Shown piece by piece: positions 1 through 8,887 of a stretch of 64,000 nucleotides of DNA (its first letter is position 1; the number at the start of each line of letters is the position of its first letter). The stretch is taken from contig NZ_CP138920.1 in assembly GCF_047123815.1 (NCBI RefSeq), positions 186,001 through 250,000 of the forward strand, in the 5' to 3' direction. The translations under genes were made by a program, and so were the position numbers. The notes under the pieces are model-generated. The model was not told the origin of the DNA. It saw nothing but the letters and a program-made list of their open reading frames with translations, and made no database searches. The DNA comes from Maricaulis sp017643475 (GTDB lineage: Bacteria > Pseudomonadota > Alphaproteobacteria > Caulobacterales > Maricaulaceae).

Positions 1-846
1 CAGCCGGAAGGCATAAATGTCGGCGATCTCGTCAAAGGTCAGCCCCTTGCGGTCCAGCTTGCGCCAGATCGAATAGGCCCGTTTCTGACGCCCGAAAATC
101 CGCGCATCAATGCCGTAACTCATTAACAGCTCAGTGATCGCCTGGGAGACCGCAGCCACTTCCTCGGTATGCTGGTCGCGCACCAGTTTGAGACGCCGGG
201 TGATGGATTCATACGCCGCCGGATTGACGTGTTTGAAGGCCAGGTCTTCCAGCTCGACACAGACGCGATTGATACCGATCCGGCGCGCCAGCGGAGCGTA
301 GATTTCCAGCGTCTCCAGCGCGATACGCTCACGCTTTTCCGCCCGCCCGATGGCGTCCAGCGTCTTCATGTTGTGCAGGCGGTCGCACAGCTTGACGATC
401 AGAACGCGCACATCGTCGGAGATCGCGACGACCAGTTTTTGCAGGTTCTCCGCCTGTTTGGTGCGTTTGGAGCGCAGCTCCATCTGGCCCAGCTTGGTAA
501 CGCCGGCGACCAGGTTGGCCACTTCCTCGCCGAACAGCTCGATCAGCTGTTCATGTGTGGCTGGCGTATCCTCGACCGTGTCGTGCAGCAGGCCCGTGCA
601 CACGGTTGCTACATCCATGCGCAGATCGGCAAGGATCATCGCCACTGCGGCGACATGAGCAAAATAGGGTTCGCCGGACTGGCGTCGCTGTGGCCGGTGC
701 GCCTCTTCCGCAAAGTCATACGCTTTACGCACGTAGTCGCCGTCGACCTGCGGAAAATAGTTCCGGATACGGTCAACCAGCTCGTCCGCGCTGGGAATGG
801 CGGGCGGCGGCGATGCCAGTTCGTTTGACGTCGCGCCCGAACTCAA
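1..846 (-). CDS. rsh: RelA/SpoT-family (p)ppGpp synthetase/hydrolase, N-terminal part (cut by window edge)
   Basis: Bifunctional stringent-response enzyme that makes and degrades (p)ppGpp. About 282 N-terminal residues are visible before the window ends. The HD hydrolase domain has the HDTVEDT motif near residues 88-94, and the synthetase domain starts near residue 255 (motif GRQKRAYSIWRK). There is no ATG between the upstream in-frame stop and the conserved ELVDRIR region; the best start is a TTG at 846, 7 nt after the rpoZ stop, so the two genes are probably co-transcribed and perhaps translationally coupled. The rpoZ-rsh order is common in proteobacteria. The C-terminal TGS and ACT regulatory domains lie outside the window. 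Confidence 0.9.
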   Translation of the reverse strand, partial: MSSGATSNELASPPPAIPSADELVDRIRNYFPQVDGDYVRKAYDFAEEAHRPQRRQSGEPYFAHVAAVAMILADLRMDVATVCTGLLHDTVEDTPATHEQLIELFGEEVANLVAGVTKLGQMELRSKRTKQAENLQKLVVAISDDVRVLIVKLCDRLHNMKTLDAIGRAEKRERIALETLEIYAPLARRIGINRVCVELEDLAFKHVNPAAYESITRRLKLVRDQHTEEVAAVSQAITELLMSYGIDARIFGRQKRAYSIWRKLDRKGLTFDEIADIYAFRL

Positions 847-852
847 CGGAGC

Positions 853-1227
853 TTAAAGGCGGCCGTCAGGCGCGCCGTCCCGGTCAGCCTGGAGGGCTTT
901 GAGCATTTCCGTCTCGTCCAGCTCGATGGCCGGCGCCGGCAGAGCTTCCATTTCAGCAGCCGGGGTCGGCGCTTCCGTGGTCTCTTCGTCGTCTTCCAAC
1001 GGCAGGACGCGCTGCAGGCCGGTGACCAGGCTGTCTTTCAGCATGTCCATATCCAGCGTTTCGTCAGCGATTTCACGCAGGGCAACGACAGGGTTCTTGT
1101 CATTGTCGCGATCAATAGTCAGGGCGGAACCTGCGGAAATATTGCGAGCGCGATGCGCCGCCATCAGGACCAGACGGAAACGGTTCGGGATTTTTTCGAT
1201 GCAGTCTTCGACAGTAACGCGAGCCAT
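853..1227 (-). CDS. rpoZ: DNA-directed RNA polymerase subunit omega
   Basis: The 124-residue protein starts MARVTVEDCIEKIPNRF and continues with the omega core up to about residue 75, including the ALREIADE helix. It helps assemble and stabilise RNA polymerase and forms one of the ppGpp-binding sites. The C-terminal 45 residues are acidic and rich in Ala, Pro and Glu, a variable tail in alphaproteobacterial omega proteins. It sits directly upstream of rsh, linking the ppGpp target to the ppGpp synthetase. Confidence 0.95.
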   Translation of the reverse strand: MARVTVEDCIEKIPNRFRLVLMAAHRARNISAGSALTIDRDNDKNPVVALREIADETLDMDMLKDSLVTGLQRVLPLEDDEETTEAPTPAAEMEALPAPAIELDETEMLKALQADRDGAPDGRL

Positions 1228-1327
1228 GCGCGCGATCTCCTTAAGCCAACGCTGAAGCTTGGAACCGCGTTACCTATCCCTGACGGCCTGCAATAGCAAG
1301 AGCGTGCGGACACGAATTCATCAGAGA

Positions 1328-1843
1328 TTACAGCGCGACTTCCAGCCTGGATGTCGCAGCTACATCGCCCGCATCAAGTGCAGCAACCAGATCGTTAATA
1401 TGACGCCCCCTGACGGGATCAATCCAGTCCGGCGCGATTTCAGCCAGTGGCAACAGGACGAAGGCGCGCTCATGCGCTCGCGGGTGCGGCAGGTCCAGTC
1501 GTTCATCCGAGCGTTCCAGGCCGCGAAAATCGATGATGTCCAGATCCACCGTACGCGAGGCCCAGCGCTTTTCACGCACGCGCCCGAAGACATTTTCGAT
1601 GCCTTGCATGATGTTGAGCAGGCGCTCCGGAGACAGGTCCGTATCCAGCTCGATAACGCTGTTGGTATAGGCAGGGTCGATGGGATCCGGCCAGGCGGGG
1701 CTCGTCCAGAAAGACGATCGCGCGACAACCGGTCCAGCGAGCTTGTGCAGTTCGTTTGCGGCGGCCTCAAGCGTCTGCGCAGGCGTGGATCCCTCGCGGG
1801 CTAGATTGGCGCCCAGCCCGATATATACTCCGTTCGATTTCAT
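1328..1843 (-). CDS. folK: 2-amino-4-hydroxy-6-hydroxymethyldihydropteridine pyrophosphokinase
   Basis: HPPK transfers pyrophosphate from ATP to 6-hydroxymethyl-7,8-dihydropterin in folate synthesis. The start MKSNGVYIGLGANL places the family N-terminus correctly; an upstream in-frame start would add 13 unrelated residues. The motif RWASRTVDLDII and the following LPHPRAHERAFVLLPLAEI block are the ATP- and pterin-binding signatures. The 171-residue length is normal. Other folate genes are not adjacent. The gene is divergent from the NYN-domain gene, with start codons only 46 nt apart. Confidence 0.93.
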   Translation of the reverse strand: MKSNGVYIGLGANLAREGSTPAQTLEAAANELHKLAGPVVARSSFWTSPAWPDPIDPAYTNSVIELDTDLSPERLLNIMQGIENVFGRVREKRWASRTVDLDIIDFRGLERSDERLDLPHPRAHERAFVLLPLAEIAPDWIDPVRGRHINDLVAALDAGDVAATSRLEVAL

Positions 1844-1889
1844 ATTTCGCTTTTCTATTTCAGCCATTTCCCAACCAGGCATTTTCCAG

Positions 1890-2420
1890 ATGACATTCTA
1901 CCCCGATGAACGCATCGGCCTTTTCATCGACGGCGCCAATCTGCACTCCACGACACGCGCCCTCAAATTCGATATCGATTTCAGCCGGCTCCGCAGCCAT
2001 TTCGAGAAACAGGGCCGTCTGATCCGGGCGAATTACTACACCGCCCTCATCGATCAGGATGACTACAACCCTTTGCAGCCCCTCGTCGACTGGCTGGACT
2101 ATAATGGCTACAGCCTCGTCACCAAGCCGGCCAAGGAATTCACCGACGACCAGGGCCGCAAGCGCATCAAGGGTGACATGGATATCGAGATCGCCATCGA
2201 CATACTCGAGGCGGCTGACTATCTTGATCACATCATCCTGTTTACCGGCGACGGGGATTTCTGCCGGGCTGTGAAAGCGGCACAGGCACGAGGCGTTCGG
2301 GTAACGGTCGTCTCTTCGCTGAAAACCCGTCCGCCCATGATCGCGGACGAATTACGGCGCACCGCTGACACTTTCATCGAATTGCTCGATCTTGATCCCA
2401 TGATCACCCGTGAGGCCTGA
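1890..2420 (+). CDS. NYN-domain (LabA/DUF88-like) putative ribonuclease
   Basis: The 176-residue protein is almost entirely one NYN domain, a PIN-like nuclease fold. Acidic motifs characteristic of the family are visible: FIDGANLH near residue 11, GDMDIEIAIDIL in the middle, and LFTGDGDFCRAV near residue 120. The family includes cyanobacterial LabA and eukaryotic MARF1-type RNases. The RNA target is unknown. The start ATG at 1890 gives the conserved short leader before the first motif. The uracil-DNA glycosylase gene begins 3 nt downstream, so the two are likely co-transcribed. Confidence 0.85.
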   Translation: MTFYPDERIGLFIDGANLHSTTRALKFDIDFSRLRSHFEKQGRLIRANYYTALIDQDDYNPLQPLVDWLDYNGYSLVTKPAKEFTDDQGRKRIKGDMDIEIAIDILEAADYLDHIILFTGDGDFCRAVKAAQARGVRVTVVSSLKTRPPMIADELRRTADTFIELLDLDPMITREA

Positions 2421-2423
2421 GCC

Positions 2424-3086
2424 ATGACCAAACTCGCCGAAGCTCCGCTCGATTGCGATCTCTGCCCTCGCCTGGTCGAGTTCCGAGAGAAAAACGCCGA
2501 ACTCTATCCGGACTGGTTCAATGCGCCGGTTCCTTCCTTTGGCGGCGAGGATGCACGTTTTCTCGTGGTTGGCCTGGCGCCAGGTCTGCGCGGCGCCAAT
2601 CGCACAGGCCGCCCCTTCACCGGAGACTGGGCGGGCGATCTTCTTTACAAGACGGCCGGAAAGTTTGGTTTCACGACCGGAGAATACGCTTCACACGCCG
2701 ATGACGGCCTGGCGCTGGTCGATGCGATGATCACCAATGCCGTGCGCTGCGTGCCGCCGGAAAACAAGCCGGTCGGCGCGGAAGCCAATGCCTGCCGCCC
2801 CTTCCTGACCCAGAGGTTTGCGCAATTACCCAACCTCAAAGCCGTGCTGGTGCTGGGCAAGATCGCCCATGACAACACGCTTCGGGCGCTGGGTCACAAG
2901 GTCTCCTCGGTGAAATTCGAACATGCCGGATCCGCCGACATTGCAGGGCCAAACGGAACGCTGCGCCTGTTCTCCAGCTATCACTGTTCGCGATACAATA
3001 CGAACACAGGTCGGCTGACCGAGGAGATGTTCGACGCGGTTTTCAAACAGGTCCGCGATTATCTCGACGCCCTGCCCGCCGACTGA
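2424..3086 (+). CDS. Family 5 (UDGb-type) uracil-DNA glycosylase
   Basis: This enzyme excises uracil and other deaminated bases from DNA. Motif A reads GLAPGLRGANRTGRPFTGD, which is diagnostic of family 5 (UDGb) rather than family 4. Motif B is SYHCSRYNTNTGRLT, where the more usual sequence is HPSxxN. The N-terminal CDLCPR pair and later cysteines fit an iron-sulfur cluster. The 220-residue length is normal. It follows the NYN gene by 3 nt, and its 3' end overlaps the convergent small gene by 28 nt. Confidence 0.9.
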   Translation: MTKLAEAPLDCDLCPRLVEFREKNAELYPDWFNAPVPSFGGEDARFLVVGLAPGLRGANRTGRPFTGDWAGDLLYKTAGKFGFTTGEYASHADDGLALVDAMITNAVRCVPPENKPVGAEANACRPFLTQRFAQLPNLKAVLVLGKIAHDNTLRALGHKVSSVKFEHAGSADIAGPNGTLRLFSSYHCSRYNTNTGRLTEEMFDAVFKQVRDYLDALPAD

Positions 3087-3256
3087 TCGATCAGCGCGTC
3101 AAAAACCTTCGCCGCCGCCTCGAACTTGTCGCGACAACCTGGATTGCAAAAACCGACGACCCGGCCGCGATAGCGGGTCGGGCTGTCATCGCTGACCGGT
3201 TTGCCCGACCAGGGGCAGGTTGTGTTGATAACCTCCTTGATTTCACTGGCAGACAT
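3059..3256 (-). CDS. Small cysteine-containing protein, YHS-like metal-binding type
   Basis: A 65-residue protein with the pattern TTCPWSGKPV...GFCNPGCRDKFEAA, which resembles YHS/TRASH-type modules that hold a metal or cluster with three to four cysteines. Homologues of this type in alphaproteobacteria are sometimes named glutathione S-transferase without good reason; no GST fold is visible. The start at 3256 is preferred over the adjacent ATG because the GGAG site then lies about 7 nt upstream. It overlaps the end of the glycosylase gene on the other strand. Function unknown. Confidence 0.7.
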   Translation of the reverse strand: MSASEIKEVINTTCPWSGKPVSDDSPTRYRGRVVGFCNPGCRDKFEAAAKVFDALIDQSAGRASR

Positions 3257-3324
3257 CATTTTCTCCACACCTTAACCAACAATATCGCTAGATATCGCGG
3301 GTTGTTTTTGGCACAAACGCCAAC

Positions 3325-4332
3325 ATGCCCACGTTTTCTGCCACACACACCTCTGAGCTCCGCCAGGAGCCTCGTCGCATCGCCTTTATCACCTATGACG
3401 GTGTGAAGATGCTCGACATTACGGGGCCCTTGCAGGTGTTTGCAGATGCCAATGAGATCCTGGGTTTTGAAGCCTACACGACGACGCTGGCTTCGCTTTA
3501 TGGCGGCCCCGTGGAAACCGACACCGGTGTGGCCCTGAATACACGTCGTCTGGCTGGCGTCGGCCTGGACGATGCCGGCACGCTGATCGCCTGCGGCGGC
3601 AAGGGCGTGCATGATTCCTGTCGTGACAACCGTCTGGTCGGCGCCATCCGCCTGGCAGCCCAGAAATGCGGACGTGTGGGCGCGACCTGTACCGGCGCTT
3701 TCCTGCTGGGCGCATCGGATCTTCTGGATGGTCGCCGCAGCGTCACTCACTGGAAGGATTGTGATCGGCTAGCCGAGGCCTATCCGCAGACCCAGGTCGA
3801 CCCGGATCCGATTTTCATCGAGGACCGCGGCGTGTGGACTTCGGCCGGCGTCACGGCCGGTATCGATCTGGCCCTGGCCATGATCGAGCGGGATCATTCC
3901 CGCGACGTCGCCATGGAACTGGCGCGTCATCTGCTGGTCTATGTCAAACGCCCGGGAGGCCAGTCCCAGTTTTCCGAGGCACTGCAGCAACAGACCCGCA
4001 CAGCCAGCGGCCGTTTCGGCGCCCTGCACCTTTGGATGAAGGATAATCTGGTCGCAGATCTGCGCGTTGAGGAACTGGCCAAGCGTGTCGGCATGAGCCC
4101 GCGCAATTTTGCCCGCATCTATGCCGATGACACCGGCCAGACACCGGCCCGCGCCGTGGAAATGATGCGGATCGAAGCGGCCCGCATCGCCCTGGAAGAT
4201 CCCGAGCTGACGGTGAAACAGGTCTCTGTCCAGTGTGGCTTTGGCAGCGATGAACGCATGCGCCGCAGCTTCATCCGCCAGCTGGGCGTCTCACCACAGG
4301 CTTACCGGAACTCGTTTGCACTGAGTCAGTAG
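3325..4332 (+). CDS. GlxA-family transcriptional regulator (DJ-1/PfpI + AraC HTH)
   Basis: The 335-residue protein has an N-terminal class I glutamine-amidotransferase-like domain (about residues 18-190; GATCTGAFLLG corresponds to the nucleophile-elbow region) and a C-terminal AraC-type DNA-binding domain with two helix-turn-helix units (about 225-325, ending VSPQAYRNSF). GlxA-type proteins are transcriptional activators or repressors whose effectors are mostly unknown. No obvious target gene sits beside it: downstream lies convergent smpB and upstream the divergent YHS-like gene. Confidence 0.88.
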   Translation: MPTFSATHTSELRQEPRRIAFITYDGVKMLDITGPLQVFADANEILGFEAYTTTLASLYGGPVETDTGVALNTRRLAGVGLDDAGTLIACGGKGVHDSCRDNRLVGAIRLAAQKCGRVGATCTGAFLLGASDLLDGRRSVTHWKDCDRLAEAYPQTQVDPDPIFIEDRGVWTSAGVTAGIDLALAMIERDHSRDVAMELARHLLVYVKRPGGQSQFSEALQQQTRTASGRFGALHLWMKDNLVADLRVEELAKRVGMSPRNFARIYADDTGQTPARAVEMMRIEAARIALEDPELTVKQVSVQCGFGSDERMRRSFIRQLGVSPQAYRNSFALSQ

Positions 4333-4338
4333 GCGCCC

Positions 4339-4803
4339 CTACCCCAAATTCTTCATCAGGCGGGCTTTCTGCTTGTTCCAGTCGCGATCCTTGATGGTCT
4401 GGCGCTTGTCGACGGTTTTCTTGCCGCGGGCGAGGCCGATAAGGATCTTGGCCATGCCGCGATCATTGAAGAAGAGGCGCTGCGCAATGATGGTGCGGCC
4501 TTCCTTGGCCACAGCGCCCTGCAGCTTGGCGATCTCCCGGCGTTTCAGCAGGAGTTTGCGGTGACGCCGCGGATCGTGATTGAACCGGTTGGCCGGGCCA
4601 TAGGTCGGGATATCGGAATTGATCAGCCAGATCTCGTCATTTTCCGGACTTACATAGCTCTCGGCGATGTTTGCACGACCTTCGCGCAGGGACTTCACTT
4701 CCGAGCCTGTCAGAACCAGGCCGGCTTCGAATGTCTCTTCAATCTCGTAGTCGAAATTGGCACGGCGATTGATCGCTACCGCGCCGTCCTGTCGTTTGCT
4801 CAT
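4339..4803 (-). CDS. smpB: SsrA-binding protein SmpB
   Basis: SmpB binds tmRNA and brings it to stalled ribosomes for trans-translation. The 154-residue sequence has the typical start of the beta-barrel (INRRANFDYEIEETFEAGLVLTGSEVKSLREG) and the basic tail (LARGKKTVDKRQTIKDRDW). Its ATG overlaps the dapA stop codon as ATGA, so it is the second gene of a dapA-smpB operon, an order common in alphaproteobacteria. No ssrA gene is seen in the window. Confidence 0.95.
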   Translation of the reverse strand: MSKRQDGAVAINRRANFDYEIEETFEAGLVLTGSEVKSLREGRANIAESYVSPENDEIWLINSDIPTYGPANRFNHDPRRHRKLLLKRREIAKLQGAVAKEGRTIIAQRLFFNDRGMAKILIGLARGKKTVDKRQTIKDRDWNKQKARLMKNLG

Positions 4804-5681
4804 GCTTGATCCAGCAAGCCGGCAATCACCAGCGCCTCACGGACGGCGGCGTTGGAGGCTTCATTGGGTTCGGTCAGCGGCAGGCGCAGCTCGGAATTCA
4901 TCACACCCAGAACGGACATGGCGTATTTTGTCGGGCCCGGGCTGGACGAGGTGAACAGCGCGTAGTGAAGCGGCAAGAGCTTGTCATTGATCTCGCGCGC
5001 CGTGCCCCAGTCACCCTTCAGGGTCGCGTCCTGGAACTGCGCGCACAGGGCTGGAGCGACGTTCGAAGTCACAGAAATCGCGCCTACACCGCCCGTGGCA
5101 TTGAAACCCAGCGCCGTCGGATCATCACCGGAGAGCTGCACAAAATCATGGCCGATCAACCGGCGGTGGGCAGAAACCCGGCCCATATCGCCCGTGGCAT
5201 CCTTGATACCGACGACTTGACCCAGCTCCGCGATGCGCGCGACGGTGTCTGCATCAATGTCGACTACCGTCCTGCCTGGAACATTATAAACAATGATCGG
5301 CAGGTCGACGGCGTCATTGATCGCCTTGAAGTGCTGATAGAGCCCCTCGGCATTGGGCTTGTTGTAATACGGCGCCACGACCAGCCCTGCATCAGCACCC
5401 AACTCCTTGGCGCGCTTTTGATTCTGGATGGCAACGGCAGTCGAGTTGGAACCGGTGCCGGCGATCACGGGAATGTGTCCGCCCGCCGTTTCGATTACAA
5501 TTTCGACAACCCGCATGTGTTCCTCAAAGGTCAGCGTGGCGGATTCACCGGTGGTTCCGCATGGCACAAGGCCATGCGTTCCGGCTGCAATTTGACGTTC
5601 CGTCAACGCAACTACTTGATCTTCATCGACGGCACCGTTCTTGAATGGTGTGACCAGCGCGGTGATGGAGCCCTTGAACAT
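4800..5681 (-). CDS. dapA: 4-hydroxy-tetrahydrodipicolinate synthase
   Basis: DapA condenses pyruvate with aspartate semialdehyde, the first committed step to lysine and meso-diaminopimelate. The 293-residue protein has CGTTGES near residue 41 (pyruvate binding), Tyr132 in YNVPGRT, and the Schiff-base lysine Lys160 in GIKDATGD, matching the E. coli positions within one residue. It is divergent from the lytic transglycosylase gene, which acts on the diaminopimelate-containing wall, and is followed by smpB with a 4-nt overlap. Confidence 0.95.
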   Translation of the reverse strand: MFKGSITALVTPFKNGAVDEDQVVALTERQIAAGTHGLVPCGTTGESATLTFEEHMRVVEIVIETAGGHIPVIAGTGSNSTAVAIQNQKRAKELGADAGLVVAPYYNKPNAEGLYQHFKAINDAVDLPIIVYNVPGRTVVDIDADTVARIAELGQVVGIKDATGDMGRVSAHRRLIGHDFVQLSGDDPTALGFNATGGVGAISVTSNVAPALCAQFQDATLKGDWGTAREINDKLLPLHYALFTSSSPGPTKYAMSVLGVMNSELRLPLTEPNEASNAAVREALVIAGLLDQA

Positions 5682-5826
5682 GTCTCAATCTCGACTTCTG
5701 TTTGGTAAGCGGCGGACCATATCGACGCTTGAGCACTTGGCCAAGCGTTCTCGAACAGGCTGGACAGTCGGCGCGATTTGCGGTGAAGTTCGTTTACCCC
5801 AAAACCCAGGAAGCGTATTGCGAAAC

Positions 5827-7854
5827 ATGATCGCTCGTTGTGTACCCGCGCTGCTCGCATTTGCGGTGATCGCGCCCGTAGAGGCCCAGATCCCGACCCC
5901 GCGCATGCGACCGGAACCCGTGAATTTCTCCCAGCATCTTTCAGACGCCGATTTTGGCCTGTTCAGGCAAGGTCTTGATGCCGCCGAAGACGACGACTGG
6001 TCGCTCGTGCGTGATGTGCGCGACCAGCTCACCGATCCGGCCAGCCGTAATATCATGTTGTGGCTGATCGCGCTCAATGATCCACGCGCCACTTTCCTCG
6101 AACTGGACCTCGCGCTCGGCGAACTGCAGGACTGGCCACGCGACAGCTTCATCCGCACCGAAGCCGAATCCAAGATTTCAGCTTCAGGCCTGTCTGCGCC
6201 CTTCATCGTCAGCTGGTTTGAGGACAATGCCCCGATCTCCGGCCGCGGCCGTGTGGCCTTTGCCGAGGCGCTGATCGAAATGAGCCGTGTTGATGAGGGC
6301 GAGAGCCTGCTGCGCGAGACCTGGCGCGGTGGTCGCCTGCCGCTGCCGGAACAGCGCCGCGTCTATCAGACCCATCGCGACCGTTTCACCGAGGACGACC
6401 ACCTTGCCCGTGTCGACTATCTGATCTGGTCAGGGCAGCGTACCGCCGCCCGTCGCGTCGTGCCTCTGCTGCAGGGTGGTGAGCGTAATGTGGCGGAAGC
6501 CCGCCTTCGCCTAGCCGGTCGCCAGAGTGGTGTGGACCGGGCCGTACAGCGCGTCCCCACCAGCATGATGAATGATCCAGGCCTGGTCTTTGAACGCGCC
6601 CGCTGGCGCCGCCGGTCCGGTCTGCGCGACAGTGTCCTGCCCCTGTTGCTGCAATTGCCGGACGAACACACCGACACCAATGCACTGGACCTGATGTGGA
6701 CCGAGCGCAAGCTGATGATCCTGACGCTCATCCGCGACGAGGACTATCAGACCGCCTACGAATTGGCCCGTGCCCACGGCATGGAACGCGGTGCCGATTT
6801 TGCCGATGCGGAATTCCTCGCGGGCTGGCTGGCCCTGGTGCACCTGGACGACGCACAGGCCGCAATGGCGCACTTCACCACGCTGCGCAACAATGTCTCC
6901 ACCACCGTGTCGGTCTCCCGCGCCGCCTACTGGATGGCCCGCGCTGCAGACGCACTCGGAGATCCAAACCTCGCGGCCCAGTATTATGCCGAGGCTGGTA
7001 CACACTCGACCGCCTACTACGGTCAGCTGGCAATCGCCCAGATCTCCGGCGATGAAGCGGTGCTGGCGTTCGAAGCCGATCCGGAACCGTCCGATGAGAC
7101 ACGTGTACGGTTCGAAAATCGCTCCATGATCCAGGCGATGCGTCGCCTTGGCGAACAGGGTGAGGATTATTACTACCGGCTGTTCAGCTATCGCGCTGAT
7201 GATCTGCTGACCGATCCTGAAGAAGCTGTTTTGTTGGCGGCTTTGGCGAATGAGTATCTTTATGTCCGCCAGTCGGTGCGCGCTGCCAAAGCCGCCCGTC
7301 AGCGCGGGATTGTGCTACCGCAGAGCGCCTATCCAACCATTGATCTGCCAAGCGAAACTTCGGGCGACCAGCCCAATCCGGAAGTCGTGCACTCCGTCAT
7401 CCGCCAGGAAACCGAGTTCTCGCAACACGCTGTCAGTGGCGCCGGTGCCCGCGGCATGATGCAGATGATGCCCGCCACGGCCCGCCAGACTGCCCGCTCA
7501 ATCGGCGAAGGATATCGCCGCAACTGGCTGACCGATGATCTGGAATACAATCTGACCCTGGGCATGCACCACCTCAACGAGGTACTCGAGGATTATGACG
7601 GTTCCTATGTCATGGCCCTCGCCGCCTACAATGCTGGCGGACATCGTGTGCGCCGCTGGGTTGAGGATTATGGCGACCCACGTGATCCCGATGTCGATCC
7701 GATCGACTGGGTGGAAAGCATTCCCTTCTCCGAAACCCGCAATTATGTGATGCGCGTGATCGAGAACATGCAGGTCTACCGGACCCGTCTTGCTGATGAC
7801 ACGGCCACGCCGCTGATGATCGAGCACGATCTGAGAGCCGGCACACCTGAGTAA
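5827..7854 (+). CDS. slt: Soluble lytic murein transglycosylase (Slt70-like, secreted)
   Basis: A periplasmic enzyme that cleaves peptidoglycan to form 1,6-anhydromuropeptides. The start at 5827 gives a clean signal peptide (MIARCVPALLAFAVIAPVEA, cut before QIPTP). A long alpha-superhelical region of about 450 residues precedes the C-terminal SLT domain. The catalytic glutamate is Glu528 in SVIRQETEFS, followed by GARGMMQMMPATA and the ALAAYNAG motif. At 675 residues the length is typical of Slt70. An ORF extension upstream exists but would read through the dapA promoter region. A terminator follows. Confidence 0.93.
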   Translation: MIARCVPALLAFAVIAPVEAQIPTPRMRPEPVNFSQHLSDADFGLFRQGLDAAEDDDWSLVRDVRDQLTDPASRNIMLWLIALNDPRATFLELDLALGELQDWPRDSFIRTEAESKISASGLSAPFIVSWFEDNAPISGRGRVAFAEALIEMSRVDEGESLLRETWRGGRLPLPEQRRVYQTHRDRFTEDDHLARVDYLIWSGQRTAARRVVPLLQGGERNVAEARLRLAGRQSGVDRAVQRVPTSMMNDPGLVFERARWRRRSGLRDSVLPLLLQLPDEHTDTNALDLMWTERKLMILTLIRDEDYQTAYELARAHGMERGADFADAEFLAGWLALVHLDDAQAAMAHFTTLRNNVSTTVSVSRAAYWMARAADALGDPNLAAQYYAEAGTHSTAYYGQLAIAQISGDEAVLAFEADPEPSDETRVRFENRSMIQAMRRLGEQGEDYYYRLFSYRADDLLTDPEEAVLLAALANEYLYVRQSVRAAKAARQRGIVLPQSAYPTIDLPSETSGDQPNPEVVHSVIRQETEFSQHAVSGAGARGMMQMMPATARQTARSIGEGYRRNWLTDDLEYNLTLGMHHLNEVLEDYDGSYVMALAAYNAGGHRVRRWVEDYGDPRDPDVDPIDWVESIPFSETRNYVMRVIENMQVYRTRLADDTATPLMIEHDLRAGTPE

Positions 7855-7860
7855 CAAGAA

Positions 7861-7887
7861 AGCCCCCGGACTTCCGGGGGCTTTTTC
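7861..7887 (+). terminator. Rho-independent terminator after slt
   Basis: An inverted repeat with arms AGCCCCCGG and CCGGGGGCT, a short loop and then TTTTTC, lies 6 nt after the slt stop. It ends 10 nt before the 3' end of the convergent beta-propeller gene. Confidence 0.88.
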
Positions 7888-7896
7888 GTTATGCCA

Positions 7897-8777
7897 TCAA
7901 TCCGTACCGGTCAGCCGGACTTCTTCCATCGTTTCCATGTCCAGCCGGATAAGGTCATACCCATTACCCTCATTGCGGCCGAACACCATGAAACGTCCGT
8001 CCGGCGAAATAGCCGGCGAGCTGTCGATATTCACGCGCACGCCCCGCGAGACCGTTTCGCCTCCGGCCAGGTCGCGCCGGTGCAGGATATAGTTGGGCCC
8101 GTCCTGGACACCCCAGTAGAGCTGCTGCCCATCCGGGGAAAGTGTCGCTGAAACATCATCGCCGGCACCATGGGTCAGCCGGTGTACCGATTGCTCGGAC
8201 ACATCATACATCATCACATCGAGACTGCCGCCCTCGCCATTATCGCGGGTGAACAGGAAACGTGTCTCCGACACCCAGCGCGACCACATCCCGCCCTCAA
8301 TGATCAGGCGCGTTGAACCGCTTGCCGGGTCGTAGGCCAGGATGTCGGACTGGAACTCCTCTGGTCGCGGTTTTGGGCGTAGACGATTTCACCGCTGTCA
8401 GAGATTGCGCCGCCCAGATTGAACACGCTGGTATCGCTGAGCAATTCCACATCACCGCCCGTACGGCCGACGTGATAGACCGACCAGCGCCGGTCCCGGG
8501 TGGAGATAAAGACGATGTCCTGGCTGCCATGCCCGACACCGGGCCAGCGATCCATGTAACGACTGTCGGTGATCTGCCGCAGGATGTTTCCATCCAGGTC
8601 CATTTCATAGATACCGCCACGCTCGCCATCGTGACGATGGAACAGCAGCGTGCCTTCCGGCGTGAAAACCGCACCGTTTTCCAGCTCCGCCTGGCTCTCT
8701 TGCGTCGTGAACACGAACACTCCGGCAAGTGCAAGCACACCGGCTGCCGCGCCCAGCAATCGGGATTTGAGGGTCAT
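7897..8777 (-). pseudogene. TolB/PD40-like beta-propeller protein, interrupted by a frameshift
   Basis: An exported protein of WD40-like PD40 repeats, about 293 residues if repaired. The N-terminal part reads from 8777 with a signal peptide (ending near ESQA) and repeats such as DGNILRQITDSRYMDRWPG. The C-terminal part, in another frame down to 7897, has ISPDGRFMVFGRNEGNGYDLIRLD. The frames meet at about 8358-8362, where one missing base would rejoin AQNRDQ with EFQSDILAYDPASG. This is either a true frameshift mutation or a sequencing error. TolB-like propellers without the amino-terminal TolB domain have varied periplasmic roles; none can be assigned. Confidence 0.8.
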
Positions 8778-8887
8778 ATTTGGTCCTTCTCGTCAAACTC
8801 TGCGCGAGAAGTAACCGGGCCGTGGCCCGGCGACACCGGACGCCGGGACGAACAGCCTGTTTTCAAGGATGAGTACGGCTTGAGGCG

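Noticed and set aside
8800..8860. Palindromic GC-rich block after the propeller gene start as an operator
   Set aside because: The GGGCC-GT-GGCCC and CCGGACGCCGG pieces look like ordinary interspersed repeats of this genome and are not placed like an operator.
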